DNA of 64,000 nucleotides, taken from assembly GCA_025757685.1 (NCBI GenBank), contig CP107220.1:211501-275500 (forward strand). Direction: 5' to 3'. Within the stretch, counting starts at the first letter, position 1, and each line of letters starts with the position of its first letter. Shown here one piece after another: positions 49,987-58,767 of the stretch. The notes beneath the pieces are model-generated. The model saw nothing but the letters and a program-made list of their open reading frames with translations, did no database searches and had not been told where the DNA came from. This DNA is from Oscillospiraceae bacterium. Its GTDB lineage: Bacteria > Bacillota > Clostridia > Oscillospirales > Acutalibacteraceae. A program made the position numbers and the translations under genes.

Positions 49987-51240
49987 TTACTTTTTGGCTT
50001 TATGCTTTTTAATGACTTTTACCAGTACAATGATAACCGCGGTCAGCGCCGCCAGGCCGGCAATGCCGCCGCACAGTGCGGGAATAAAAACACTCTTATA
50101 TTCATAATAGCCATGCTCTCGGATATAGGGGTTCTTCACTGTATAATCCATCAGCTTGTCGGCGGGGATCACCTGGGTTTGGAACGTAGTCAGGTTGCTT
50201 TCATCCAGGTCAATGGTGCGCACACCCCGGTAATTGCCGTAGCTGTAAAAGGTGACGGCAGGCGCAGCCAACAGGCGAATGCCTTTATATGTACCGGCGT
50301 AGTCGTTCACATGGTCGTGGCCAAAGATCGCGCCTAAAATATCGCCCTGCTTGACCCAACTGTCCAGCTGGCCGTCATTGGCGGTATTGGCGGGGCAGGG
50401 ACCCTCGTTCAGGTGGCCGGCATCGATGTAATCCGGGTTGGTCACATAATACTGGCTGGTGTGGTTGGCGTTGCCTCGCACGGCGCCTTTGGTACCCTTG
50501 GACACTTCGGTAAACATATCGTACACCTCCGGCACCACAATATGCTGGAACAGCAGAGAGGGGACGGGCTTGCCGTCGTTCTCCGCCTTTAAGGCGTTAG
50601 AGGTGCGCTCGTACCAGTCGATCTGATCCTTGTGCACATAGCCGTAGCCGCCGCCCTCGCTTTCGTCCGTATAAGGATTGGAGTCCATAAACCACAGATT
50701 AAAGACGGTTTTGTTCCCGGCGGTGTTGAGAATGGGCAGGTTGTAGTTGCCCACGCCGGTCATCTCCTCACCGTCCACCGCCATACAGTATTCGTAGGCT
50801 TGGAACCAGGCCATCAGTTGCTTTTTGGCCTGCTCTTCGGTCATGCCGTTTTGCTCGTCACACAGCCCCTCGTGGTCATGGTTGCCGAACACCAGGGCAA
50901 AGGGGATCTTGCGGTCGTTAATGGCTTTGCCCACAATATCCACCGCCGCCTTGGTCTCCTCCGGGGTGACCCCCTTCCACCAACCGGCAATATTGTCACC
51001 GGTCAGGGCGATAAAGTCCGGCTTCGTCTGGTCAATGGCGTTGTTCATCAGGTCCACGGTGGCCTGCTGGGGGGTGTTGGTGTCTTGAATATCGGCTAAG
51101 ATTAAAATTTTGAATTTGCCGTTTTTGAATTGCAGGGGCGCGCCGGCCGTTTTGTCCGCAGCCAGCGCCGTAAAGGGCAGAGTGCCCAAAATCAGCAGGG
51201 CGGTCAACAGGGCAGTCAGGGCGTTACGCAGGGTTTTCAT
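49987..51240 (-). CDS. Secreted, membrane-anchored metallophosphoesterase
   Basis: 417 residues. Signal peptide (ALTALLTALLILGTLPFTALAA); calcineurin-like metal motifs LILADIQDTN near 50, TGDNIAGWW near 82, FGNHDHEG near 120 and GHDHVNDY near 300; then a C-terminal membrane helix with a KKHKAKK stop-transfer tail. It should hydrolyse phosphoesters outside the cell, held to the membrane. It is last in a three-gene operon with a zinc-ribbon protein and a GPH transporter. A paralogue lies at 63087-64000. Confidence 0.88.
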   Translation of the reverse strand: MKTLRNALTALLTALLILGTLPFTALAADKTAGAPLQFKNGKFKILILADIQDTNTPQQATVDLMNNAIDQTKPDFIALTGDNIAGWWKGVTPEETKAAVDIVGKAINDRKIPFALVFGNHDHEGLCDEQNGMTEEQAKKQLMAWFQAYEYCMAVDGEEMTGVGNYNLPILNTAGNKTVFNLWFMDSNPYTDESEGGGYGYVHKDQIDWYERTSNALKAENDGKPVPSLLFQHIVVPEVYDMFTEVSKGTKGAVRGNANHTSQYYVTNPDYIDAGHLNEGPCPANTANDGQLDSWVKQGDILGAIFGHDHVNDYAGTYKGIRLLAAPAVTFYSYGNYRGVRTIDLDESNLTTFQTQVIPADKLMDYTVKNPYIREHGYYEYKSVFIPALCGGIAGLAALTAVIIVLVKVIKKHKAKK

Positions 51241-51451
51241 CTTTGGGTTCCTCCTTATCTGTTTTCTTTTTCTTTTTGAATTTGGCCAGCAACTTTTCCG
51301 CCTTGGCCCACTCGGCCTCTGCCTTGTCGGCGTCCGCTTCCAGTCGCTCTTCCATATTGTAGTTCATAATATTGCAGCCGCACTTTGGGCATTCCGGCTT
51401 TAAGTAGAATACGCTTAGCTTGGCACCGCACTTGGGGCATTTGTTTTCCAT
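51224..51451 (-). CDS. Small zinc-ribbon protein
   Basis: 75 residues: two CPKCG knuckles (residues 5-9 and 21-25) followed by a charged helix (EERLEADADKAEAEWAKAEK) and a Lys/Glu-rich tail. It overlaps the phosphoesterase start by 17 bases and follows the transporter stop by 10, so it is part of that operon. It may be an adaptor or nucleic-acid-binding ribbon; no function is known. Confidence 0.8.
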   Translation of the reverse strand: MENKCPKCGAKLSVFYLKPECPKCGCNIMNYNMEERLEADADKAEAEWAKAEKLLAKFKKKKKTDKEEPKDENPA

Positions 51452-51461
51452 AAGCTCCTCC

Positions 51462-52913
51462 TTATTCTGCGTCTGCGGCAGCGCCGGTCAGGTTTTCTCT
51501 CCGCTGTGCCAGCTCCCGGTGGATGGTGTCCAGCTTTTCGCCCTCCAGGTCGTAGAAAATAAACGGGATCAGGGACAACAGATTCAGCACGGCGGGAATG
51601 ATGGTCACAATGGCCCAAAGCAGGAAACGGGTATTCAACTCGCCGCCCTCCGGCAGCACCATATCTTGGTTCACCTGTTGCAGTCCGATCACCGGGATCA
51701 GCGCTGCGGACACGGCGGTGGCCAAAGAGCCGGTGAGCTTACTGACGAAAGTGAGCAGAGAGAAAGAGGTGCCTTCGCTGCGCTCCTTGGTTTTCCATTC
51801 CATATAGTCCACCGTGTCGCCGATCATTTTGGTGGGGATCACCATTTTTATGCTGCTTATGGCGGAGTTAAACACGCCCCACACCATCATCAGCGGCACG
51901 ATCACCCGGGGATCACGATACCAGTGGGCGCCGATCAGGAAGATGGCGCTGGATACCACAGCCTTGACGATCACCGCACGAATGACGATCTGCTTGGAGG
52001 TCCAGCGCCGTTCCAGCGCCGGAATAAAGGTATAGGCCAAAAATCCGGTAACCGTGCCGGGAATACCCGCCACAATGGACAGACTGGCGCTGCCCAGGGT
52101 AAAGAGATAAAAATACTGGGTAAAGGCGTCTGCAATGCTCTCCACAGTGCCCAGCACATTGGAGCACACGATCAGCAGCAGCGGCTTGTTCTTTACCAGG
52201 CACTTAAAGCAGTCGGAGATTTTTGGCTCCTCGCTTTGCTGCATCACCCGTTCTTTGGTGCACAGCCCGGCCAGGGAGAACAGACCCATACCGAATGTGC
52301 CGGCCACAATGCCCAAGATAAAGAATAGCTGCCGCATATCCATGCCGATCTTGCCGCTCTTTTGCAGGTCAATGAAGATGGAGATAACCGGACCCACCAG
52401 GCCGCCGATGGCACCGGAGATCAGGCGGGCCGAGGTAATGACCCGGCTGCGATCCTTGGGGTTCGGCGAGATGGCTGCCGACATTCCCCAAAAGGGAATA
52501 TCACCAATGGTGTAAAAGAACTCCCAAATAAAATAGGTGATACACATGTAGACGATCTTGGCGGTGGTAGACTCCACCCCGCGCAAAAACTCCGCGCCGC
52601 CGAAAAAGAGAATGGTGGCGACACCCAGCGGAATGGGTACAAAGAGCAGATAAGGCCGCAGCTTACCGTAGCGGGTACGGGTCTTGTCTACAATGGTGCC
52701 CATGATCGGGTCGTTCATGGTGTCCCAGATCCCCATAAAGAAGATCATCAGCGACACGGCCTGGCCGGGTATGCCGAATACAGTGACCAGGAAAAAGGTC
52801 AGCTGCATACGCACCAAGTTGTAGCCGATCACCTGGCCGCCGTTGGCAACGCCGTAGATCAAGGTTTCGCGAACGCCTACATAGCGTCGCTCTTTCAGTT
52901 CCGTTTGTTCCAT
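51462..52913 (-). CDS. GPH-family sugar:cation symporter (MFS)
   Basis: 483 residues, about 12 membrane helices. GPH hallmarks: ETLIYGVANGGQVIGYNLV near 14, WDTMNDPIMGTIVDKTRTRYG near 67 and the cytoplasmic SPNPKDRSRVITSARLISG near 150. It probably imports a glycoside with Na+ or H+. It is first in an operon with the zinc-ribbon and phosphoesterase genes. A catabolite-control-like site lies just upstream. It is distinct from the GPH protein at 24031-25446 (low visible identity outside the motifs). Confidence 0.9.
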   Translation of the reverse strand: MEQTELKERRYVGVRETLIYGVANGGQVIGYNLVRMQLTFFLVTVFGIPGQAVSLMIFFMGIWDTMNDPIMGTIVDKTRTRYGKLRPYLLFVPIPLGVATILFFGGAEFLRGVESTTAKIVYMCITYFIWEFFYTIGDIPFWGMSAAISPNPKDRSRVITSARLISGAIGGLVGPVISIFIDLQKSGKIGMDMRQLFFILGIVAGTFGMGLFSLAGLCTKERVMQQSEEPKISDCFKCLVKNKPLLLIVCSNVLGTVESIADAFTQYFYLFTLGSASLSIVAGIPGTVTGFLAYTFIPALERRWTSKQIVIRAVIVKAVVSSAIFLIGAHWYRDPRVIVPLMMVWGVFNSAISSIKMVIPTKMIGDTVDYMEWKTKERSEGTSFSLLTFVSKLTGSLATAVSAALIPVIGLQQVNQDMVLPEGGELNTRFLLWAIVTIIPAVLNLLSLIPFIFYDLEGEKLDTIHRELAQRRENLTGAAADAE

Positions 52914-52938
52914 AGCATATCCCCCTTCTTTTTATGAA

Positions 52939-52953
52939 TGGAAACGGTTTGTA
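52939..52953 (-). promoter_or_regulatory. cre- or LacI-operator-like palindrome upstream of the GPH symporter
   Basis: TGGAAACGGTTTGTA contains the symmetric AAACGGTTT core and resembles the CcpA site pattern TGWAARCGYTWNCW, about 26 bases before the start codon. A repressor of the LacI/CcpA class is plausible. Confidence 0.45.
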
Positions 52954-52977
52954 TTCTTGTCCGCCACAGGCGGTGAT

Positions 52978-53937
52978 TTATGCTTTAGGTGCCAGGCAAT
53001 TCTCTGTAAACCGCTCCAGCGCCAACTGATAGGCAGTAGGGTCGGTGTAGTAGCTCCTGGCGTGGACGGCTGCCGGTACGGTCAGCTTTGCCTTTTCCGT
53101 GGGGCAGGCGTTATAGAGTTGATCCCGCATAAAGAAAGGCACAAAGTCGTCCTTCTTGCCGTGGATAAACAGTACCGGCACCCGGGCTTTGGCTACCGCC
53201 GCAATCGGCGCAGCTTGGTGGAAGGAATAGCCGGCAAACAGCTTACAGTATAGATTGCAAATGTGCAGAATGGGAAAGGGCGGCAGATGGAACGAGGTGC
53301 GCAGTTGGTAGCGGAATTCCGCCCAGGCGCTGGTGTAAGCGCAGTCGGCAATGATGCCTTTTACTTGCGCCGGGTCCACCTTGTCGCTCATCATCAGAAC
53401 TGTGGCACCGCCCATGGATACCCCAAGCAAAAATACCGGCAGGTCCGGATAATGGATCTTTGCATAGTCCAGCCAAAGCAGGGTGTCCCGGCTCTCGTGG
53501 GTTCCGTAGCCCATATATTTGCCGTCGCTTTCGCCGCAGCCCCGGTGATCCGGAAACAGTACCGTATAGCCTTTTTTATACAGATAAGGCGCCATAAGGG
53601 CAAATTCGCCGGTGCCGCAGCTGCGTGCGCCGTGGCAGGCGATCAGTAGGCGGCCGTTGGGCTTCTCCGGAGTCAGCACTTTGGCTGCCAGTCGTGCACC
53701 GTCCGGCGTGTGCAGTTCCACCGATCGAATCGGCAGCTGCGAAAAAGCTGCCACGGCAGCGTTGTTCTTTTTTTCATACGCGTCCGGCATGGCGTTGCCG
53801 GCAATGCGGTCTGTGATCCAGCGGGGTACGGACACGGTTTTGCGCCATACCAGCTGGTTAAAAATAAAGCCGCATACGAAAAACAGCAGCACCACCGCTG
53901 CGGCGGTCACTGCCAACAGAATGCCGATTGCTTTCAT
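52978..53937 (-). CDS. Membrane-anchored alpha/beta hydrolase
   Basis: 319 residues with a strong N-terminal membrane helix (IGILLAVTAAAVVLLFFVCG). Core motifs: ACHGARSCGTGE near 98, FPDHRGCGESDG near 128, GVSMGGATVLM near 172, HGKKDDFVPF near 260, and VHARSYY near 290 for the histidine. It resembles the protein at 29967-30938 in length, anchor and motif order (shared (I)ADCxYTSxWxEF), so they are paralogues of one family. Probably an extracytoplasmic esterase or peptidase. It lies 24 bases after the cre-like site on the same strand but downstream of nothing else. Confidence 0.85.
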   Translation of the reverse strand: MKAIGILLAVTAAAVVLLFFVCGFIFNQLVWRKTVSVPRWITDRIAGNAMPDAYEKKNNAAVAAFSQLPIRSVELHTPDGARLAAKVLTPEKPNGRLLIACHGARSCGTGEFALMAPYLYKKGYTVLFPDHRGCGESDGKYMGYGTHESRDTLLWLDYAKIHYPDLPVFLLGVSMGGATVLMMSDKVDPAQVKGIIADCAYTSAWAEFRYQLRTSFHLPPFPILHICNLYCKLFAGYSFHQAAPIAAVAKARVPVLFIHGKKDDFVPFFMRDQLYNACPTEKAKLTVPAAVHARSYYTDPTAYQLALERFTENCLAPKA

Positions 53938-54183
53938 ATTTTTTCTCCATCAGCCGTCGTGCCGGCCGAGTAGGGCATGCGTGGCGAATTTTGCGTGTAA
54001 ACGGCCAATGCCATCATAACTCATATTGCACAAAAAATCAAGTTGATTACAATATATTTTGTATAAAATGTCAATACTCGGCTTGTGATTTGTGCACTTT
54101 GCTAAGTTTTTGATTTGCAATCCAAAACGGTTGTACGGCTTTACATAGTGGGATCTTTTGGGTGGCAAGTGGGAGAATTGCCA

Positions 54184-54212
54184 TTGCTCTGTACGGGGAG
54201 GTATGGTATAGT
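54184..54212 (+). promoter_or_regulatory. Sigma-A promoter of the GH36 gene
   Basis: TTGCTC at 54184-54189, 17-base spacer, TGG-extended TATAGT at 54207-54212. The rest of 53938-54246 is AT-rich with no gene that I can see. Confidence 0.7.
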
Positions 54213-54246
54213 GTAGATACTTGTAAAAGAACCCGGAGGGCGAAAG

Positions 54247-56337
54247 ATGATTTTTTACTTAAAAGAAAATCGCATTTTTGTGCTGGAGACGGAGAACACC
54301 CACTATGTGTTCGGCATTGACTCGGCAGGGTATAATCGGCATTTGCACTGGGGTGCCAAGTGTGACCCGGCGGATTATGCTTTTACGGAGATCGGTGACG
54401 AAAACTCCAATCATTCCATGCTGGACGAATACCGACAGGAGCTGACTCCCTTTGGATCCACCGTGTACCGCACCTGTGACCTAAAGGCACAGTTTGCAGA
54501 CGGCTGCCGGGAGGTGGCGCTGCGCTACACCGGCTATCGGCTGGAGGACGATACCCTGCGCGTTGCGTTTGAAGATATGTACTATCCCTTGCAGGTGCGC
54601 CTGGGCTACCAGGTGTATCCGGGGCTGGATATCATCAAGCGCTGGGTGGAGGTGGAGAACACCGGCTCTGCGCCGATTTCCTTTGAGCGGCTGTTTAGTG
54701 CCGGGTTCTCTCTGCCCGGTATGGATCCGTATACTTTTGAGAATACCAACGGTGCTTGGGGCGGTGAATTTCTGCCCTGCCGCACGGTGCTGGATGGGGG
54801 CAATTTGGTGTATGAGAGCCACCGTGGCGCGTCCAATCATAATCAGTCGCCGTATTTTATCGCCCACCGCGGTGCCACGGAGACCCGGGGCGCAGTGTAC
54901 TTTGGCTCCCTGGCGTACAGCGGCAATTTTAAGGTAATTGCCGGTCGGGATCTGTACGGTATTACCCGGGTGAGTCTGGGTATGAACGACTTTGATTTTT
55001 CTCACACTTTAGAGCCGGGGGCGCACTTGGAGACCCCGCCGGTGTACTGCGGCAAGACGGAGGGATTGGGCGAAATGTCTCGCCAAATGAACCGCTTTTG
55101 CTTGGAACATTTGTTGCCGTCCGGGTTCCGGGCAGAGACGCTGCCGGTGCTGTATAATTCTTGGGAGGCCACGGAATTTAATGTAAATGTGGCGGGCCAG
55201 ACCCGCTTGGCGGAGATTGCCGCAGGGATCGGGGTGGAGCTGTTTGTGATGGATGACGGCTGGTTCGGTGCCCGCAACAACGACCGTGCCGGGCTGGGGG
55301 ACTGGTTTGTGAACCCGGCAAAGTTCCCGGGCGGCCTGGACGAACTGATCGGCAATGTAAACGCCCTGGGTATGGATTTCGGTCTGTGGGTGGAGCCGGA
55401 GATGGTGAACCCGGACAGCGACCTTTACCGTGCCCACCCGGACTGGACTTATCACTTCCCACACCGTCACGCAGATGAGTTGCGCCATCAGCTGGTGCTG
55501 AATATGACCCGCAGCGATGTGCAGGCGTATATTTTAGATTGCCTGGATCGGCTGCTGACGGATCACAATATCCGCTATATCAAGTGGGATATGAACCGGC
55601 CGTTCTCCCAGGTTGGGGCGGAGAATTTGGCGGATCCCAAAATGTATTCTTATCTGCACACCATGGCAGTGTATCGGATCGTGGATGATCTGAAACGCCG
55701 TCACCCGGCGGTGCAATTTGAAAGCTGTGCCTCCGGCGGAGGTCGGTGCGATTTAGGAGCCATCAGTCACTTTGACCAGGTGTGGACCAGCGATAATACA
55801 GACGGCATTGACCGGATGACCATACAAAAAGGCTATTCCATGCTCCACCCCATTAAGACTATGCGAGCGTGGGTAACGGATATTGCCGGGATCAACAAGC
55901 CCTGCTCCCTGGACTTCCGCTTTCATATCGCCATGCAGGGGGCGTTGGGTCTGGGCGGTAATTTGGAGAAGTACAGTCCGGAAGAACTGGAGATCTGCCG
56001 CCGCAATGTGGCGCTGTATAAGGAGATCCGCCCGCTGGTGCAGTTCGGCGACCTGTATCGGATCCTGGATGCGGATCGGGACCAGGTGCTTTGCAATCAG
56101 TATGTCAGCCGGGACAAAATGCAGGCGGTTTTGTTCCTAAGTGCCCGGGGCACCCGGTTCTTTAAAAAGAAGATGAACCTACGCTTTGCGGGCTTGGCGC
56201 CGGACAGGGCGTATGCTTTTACATTGGACGGCGTGGCGTATAAGAAAGGCGGCGCCTTCCTCATGGAAGTGGGTTTGCCTGTCTATGTGCGTGGTGCCGA
56301 TTATAATCAAATCGTCCGCTTGACCGCAGTAGAATAA
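54247..56337 (+). CDS. Alpha-galactosidase (GH36)
   Basis: 696 residues, no signal peptide, so intracellular. An N-terminal beta-supersandwich (about 1-290) precedes the catalytic barrel. VLYNSWEATEFNVN near 299 and FVMDDGWFGARN near 332 start it; the nucleophile is in YIKWDMNRPF (D448); ESCASGGGRCDLG lies near 496; the acid/base is in WTSDNTDGIDR (about D516). It releases galactose from melibiose, raffinose or galactomannan fragments. The ribosome binding site is GGAGGGCG. It is convergent with a GH4 gene. Confidence 0.95.
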   Translation: MIFYLKENRIFVLETENTHYVFGIDSAGYNRHLHWGAKCDPADYAFTEIGDENSNHSMLDEYRQELTPFGSTVYRTCDLKAQFADGCREVALRYTGYRLEDDTLRVAFEDMYYPLQVRLGYQVYPGLDIIKRWVEVENTGSAPISFERLFSAGFSLPGMDPYTFENTNGAWGGEFLPCRTVLDGGNLVYESHRGASNHNQSPYFIAHRGATETRGAVYFGSLAYSGNFKVIAGRDLYGITRVSLGMNDFDFSHTLEPGAHLETPPVYCGKTEGLGEMSRQMNRFCLEHLLPSGFRAETLPVLYNSWEATEFNVNVAGQTRLAEIAAGIGVELFVMDDGWFGARNNDRAGLGDWFVNPAKFPGGLDELIGNVNALGMDFGLWVEPEMVNPDSDLYRAHPDWTYHFPHRHADELRHQLVLNMTRSDVQAYILDCLDRLLTDHNIRYIKWDMNRPFSQVGAENLADPKMYSYLHTMAVYRIVDDLKRRHPAVQFESCASGGGRCDLGAISHFDQVWTSDNTDGIDRMTIQKGYSMLHPIKTMRAWVTDIAGINKPCSLDFRFHIAMQGALGLGGNLEKYSPEELEICRRNVALYKEIRPLVQFGDLYRILDADRDQVLCNQYVSRDKMQAVLFLSARGTRFFKKKMNLRFAGLAPDRAYAFTLDGVAYKKGGAFLMEVGLPVYVRGADYNQIVRLTAVE

Positions 56338-56352
56338 GTAAAAAGAATAGGA

Positions 56353-56409
56353 AAAGACCGGGTATTGCCGGCGTCTAACAGGCGCAGGTGTTTACTCGGT
56401 CTTTTATTT
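56353..56409. terminator. Terminator between GH36 and GH4 genes
   Basis: Outer stem AAAGACCG/CGGTCTTT with an imperfect inner stem, then TTATTTC; an A-run on the other side allows use in both directions. Confidence 0.75.
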
Positions 56410-56422
56410 CTGTATTCCGATT

Positions 56423-57787
56423 TTAGTGCCAGCCGTCACAGTAGTCTTTGTTGTGGGCAATGTAGGCGTCGGTCAGGGCACAGGCCAGGGAATAGCTGTT
56501 TACCAGCGGGTGCAGGGTCAGGGCCTGCACGGCGGCGGCGCGGCTTTTCTCCCGAATGGCTTTGGAGGCCAGACGCTCGTAGTTCTTCACTCGGCGGATC
56601 AGCTCCAGATTTTGCTCGTCTACGGCGCCGATCCGATGGGGCGTGCAGCCCTTTGGCCCCACCTCACAGGTGACCTCCACTACATCGTCCGGCCGCAGGC
56701 CGTCTATGGCGTTGCCGTTTGGCACGCACAGGATCATGGGGCCGGTTTGGCCGCTTTGGGCGTTTTCTATGAATTTCAGCGCCACACCGGCGTAGCCGCC
56801 GTCGTCTTCTTCATAAATATTAAAGTGCCAGGGCTGGCTGCGTTTCTCGCCGGTTTCGCTGGCCATATAACTGCACTCTCGCATACCGTACCATTTATTG
56901 AATACCGCCAGGCAGCCCTCAAAATCGTTTTCAATATCCATTTGGCGCAGCTGGGCGGTCATTTGCCGGTTGATATCCAAAATCTGTTCACCACGGGTCT
57001 GGGGCGCTTTCAGAATATTGGCCACCGCCTGTTCCCGGTAGTAGAAGTAGTAGAGATATTCGTTGAGCACCGCGCCCCGATCCCGCAGTAGTTCTTTAGA
57101 GAAGTAGCGCATATCGCTGTTCTTGTAGGCGTCATCGTTCTCGATCAGATCGTGCAGAATCTCTTTGCCGTTTATGGTGATGCTTTTGAAGTAGGACAGG
57201 TGGTTGAGCCCGTACACCTCGCCGGTAATGTTCGCCGGGTTCGCCCCGTACAGCAGGGCAAAGGAGCGGAGCATGCCGGAGGGTGCGTCGCAAATGCCGT
57301 AGGTAAAATCGTAGCCCATATCCCGCAGGGTTTGGGACACGACCCCGGCCGGATTTGTAAAGTTGAATACCTTTACGCTCGGCTTCGCATATTTCTTAAT
57401 CAGTTCGCAGTAGGCAGCCAGTGCCGGTACGCTGCGCATGGCAAAGGACAACCCGGCAGCGCCGGTGGTCTCTTGCCCCAGTACCCCGTGATCCAGGGCA
57501 ATGCGCTCGTCCTTGGCTCGCATTTCATCCTGCCCCACCCGAATGGTGGTGATTACATAGTCCGCGTCCTGTGCCGCTTCCACCGGGTCGGCAGTGAGGG
57601 AAAAGCGCATTTCCGGGCACAGCAGGCGCGCCACATGCGCCGCCATACCGCCGTAGATGCGCAGCTTTTCCTCGTCATTGTCCATAAAACACAGTTCGTC
57701 GATCCCCAGCCGCTTTGCCTTTTGGGCAATGCTTTTTGCCAGGAACATGGAGCGCACACCGCCTCCGCCAAGTACCGTGATCTTCAT
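56423..57787 (-). CDS. GH4 family NAD- and metal-dependent glycosidase (6-phospho-glycosidase type)
   Basis: 454 residues. The NAD-binding N-terminus reads KITVLGGGGVRSMFLAKSI and the family-type ITTIRVGQDEMRAKDERIAL lies near 80. Metal ligands are expected in YGICDAP (Cys, near 170) and YGLNHLSY (His, near 200). GH4 enzymes oxidise and eliminate at the sugar, acting on phosphorylated or free alpha- or beta-glycosides; the substrate here cannot be fixed, with 6-phospho-beta-glucosidase the closest feel. No PTS genes are nearby. The start at 57787 has GGAGGGG upstream. Confidence 0.9.
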   Translation of the reverse strand: MKITVLGGGGVRSMFLAKSIAQKAKRLGIDELCFMDNDEEKLRIYGGMAAHVARLLCPEMRFSLTADPVEAAQDADYVITTIRVGQDEMRAKDERIALDHGVLGQETTGAAGLSFAMRSVPALAAYCELIKKYAKPSVKVFNFTNPAGVVSQTLRDMGYDFTYGICDAPSGMLRSFALLYGANPANITGEVYGLNHLSYFKSITINGKEILHDLIENDDAYKNSDMRYFSKELLRDRGAVLNEYLYYFYYREQAVANILKAPQTRGEQILDINRQMTAQLRQMDIENDFEGCLAVFNKWYGMRECSYMASETGEKRSQPWHFNIYEEDDGGYAGVALKFIENAQSGQTGPMILCVPNGNAIDGLRPDDVVEVTCEVGPKGCTPHRIGAVDEQNLELIRRVKNYERLASKAIREKSRAAAVQALTLHPLVNSYSLACALTDAYIAHNKDYCDGWH

Positions 57788-57896
57788 AGAACCCCTCCTG
57801 TATTCCCGCGCGCTCGCGCCAAATTTCCAATCTTATAGTACCCAATTCACCGCCCCTTTGTCAAGATGCAATCTCCGCTCTTCCAAACCCGGGCAT

Positions 57897-57934
57897 ACAA
57901 AAACGCACAGACAAACTGCCTGTGCGTTTTTTTG
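57897..57934 (-). terminator. Terminator of the HAD phosphatase gene
   Basis: 10-bp stem AAACGCACAG/CTGTGCGTTT with T-runs on both strands; 26 bases after the minus-strand stop at 57960. Confidence 0.85.
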
Positions 57935-57959
57935 TTCCATTCCTGCAGATTGTGCAGTA

Positions 57960-58646
57960 TTACAGCTTCTCCAGCAAGGGGAGCAGATCCGGTAGGCGGT
58001 GGATCTGGTATTCTACGGTGCCGTCGGAGGGGAGGGGCAGGCGGTTCGGGTTGTACCAGCAGGTGTGCATACCGGCGATTTTGCCGCCCAGCATATCGGA
58101 GGTCAGACTGTCGCCCAGCATCAGGCTCTCGCTGCGCTTTACGCCAGGCAGGCTGGCAAAGCAAGCGTCGAAAAAGCCCAGCTGGGGCTTATTGGCACCC
58201 AGGTACTCGGAGATAAACACCCGGTCCAGCAGAGGCAAAATGCCGCTGTTTTTCAGCCGCCCTTCCTGTACCCAGCCGGTGCCGTTGGAGGCCAGACACA
58301 GGGTATAGCGCCCATGGAGGGCGGAGAGCAGTTCTTCTGCTCCGGGGAGAAAGAAGTGGCGGCTGCTCAGCCGTTCCATATAGTAGTGGTTCACTTCCTC
58401 CCGATCCAGGTCGCTGCCCAGGTGGGTCAGCAGCAGGTCAAAGCGGTGGTAGCCGATCTCCGATCGTTGAATTTTGTCTTGCTCCAGCAACTTCCACTGG
58501 GCGTCGTTACCGGCACTGTACAGAGCCAAAATCTCATCTGAATAGGGCAGGGTGTAGTGGCGCATGGTTTCCTCCAGTGCCACTTGTTCCGCCTGCTGAA
58601 AGCTGAACAGCGTATCGTCTAAATCTAAAAAAATCGTGGTGATCAT
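57960..58646 (-). CDS. HAD-superfamily hydrolase (YjjG-like)
   Basis: 228 residues from the ATG at 58646, chosen for AAAGGAGCTCGC just upstream. HAD motif I is FLDLDDTLF at residues 6-14 (nucleophile and acid Asp), motif II LASNGTGWVQ near 110, the lysine motif near 150 in GANKPQLGFFDACF, and motif III LMLGDSLTSDMLGG near 178. A helical cap lies between motifs I and II. The layout is that of the YjjG pyrimidine-nucleotidase subfamily; the natural substrate is not assigned. It is divergent from rmuC. Confidence 0.87.
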   Translation of the reverse strand: MITTIFLDLDDTLFSFQQAEQVALEETMRHYTLPYSDEILALYSAGNDAQWKLLEQDKIQRSEIGYHRFDLLLTHLGSDLDREEVNHYYMERLSSRHFFLPGAEELLSALHGRYTLCLASNGTGWVQEGRLKNSGILPLLDRVFISEYLGANKPQLGFFDACFASLPGVKRSESLMLGDSLTSDMLGGKIAGMHTCWYNPNRLPLPSDGTVEYQIHRLPDLLPLLEKL

Positions 58647-58717
58647 AGCGAGCTCCTTTGGCTCCAGTATAGCACAGCTGCCGCAGGGTGTGCAAGTCCC
58701 AAAAAACGGACGGCAGC

Positions 58718-58746
58718 TTGTATGCAGGCGCATTTTATGGTATGCT
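58718..58746 (+). promoter_or_regulatory. Promoter of rmuC
   Basis: TTGTAT at 58718-58723, 17-base spacer, TGG-extended TATGCT at 58741-58746; about 22 bases from the start codon. Confidence 0.6.
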
Positions 58747-58767
58747 TTTTACCAAGGAGGTAGAGGA

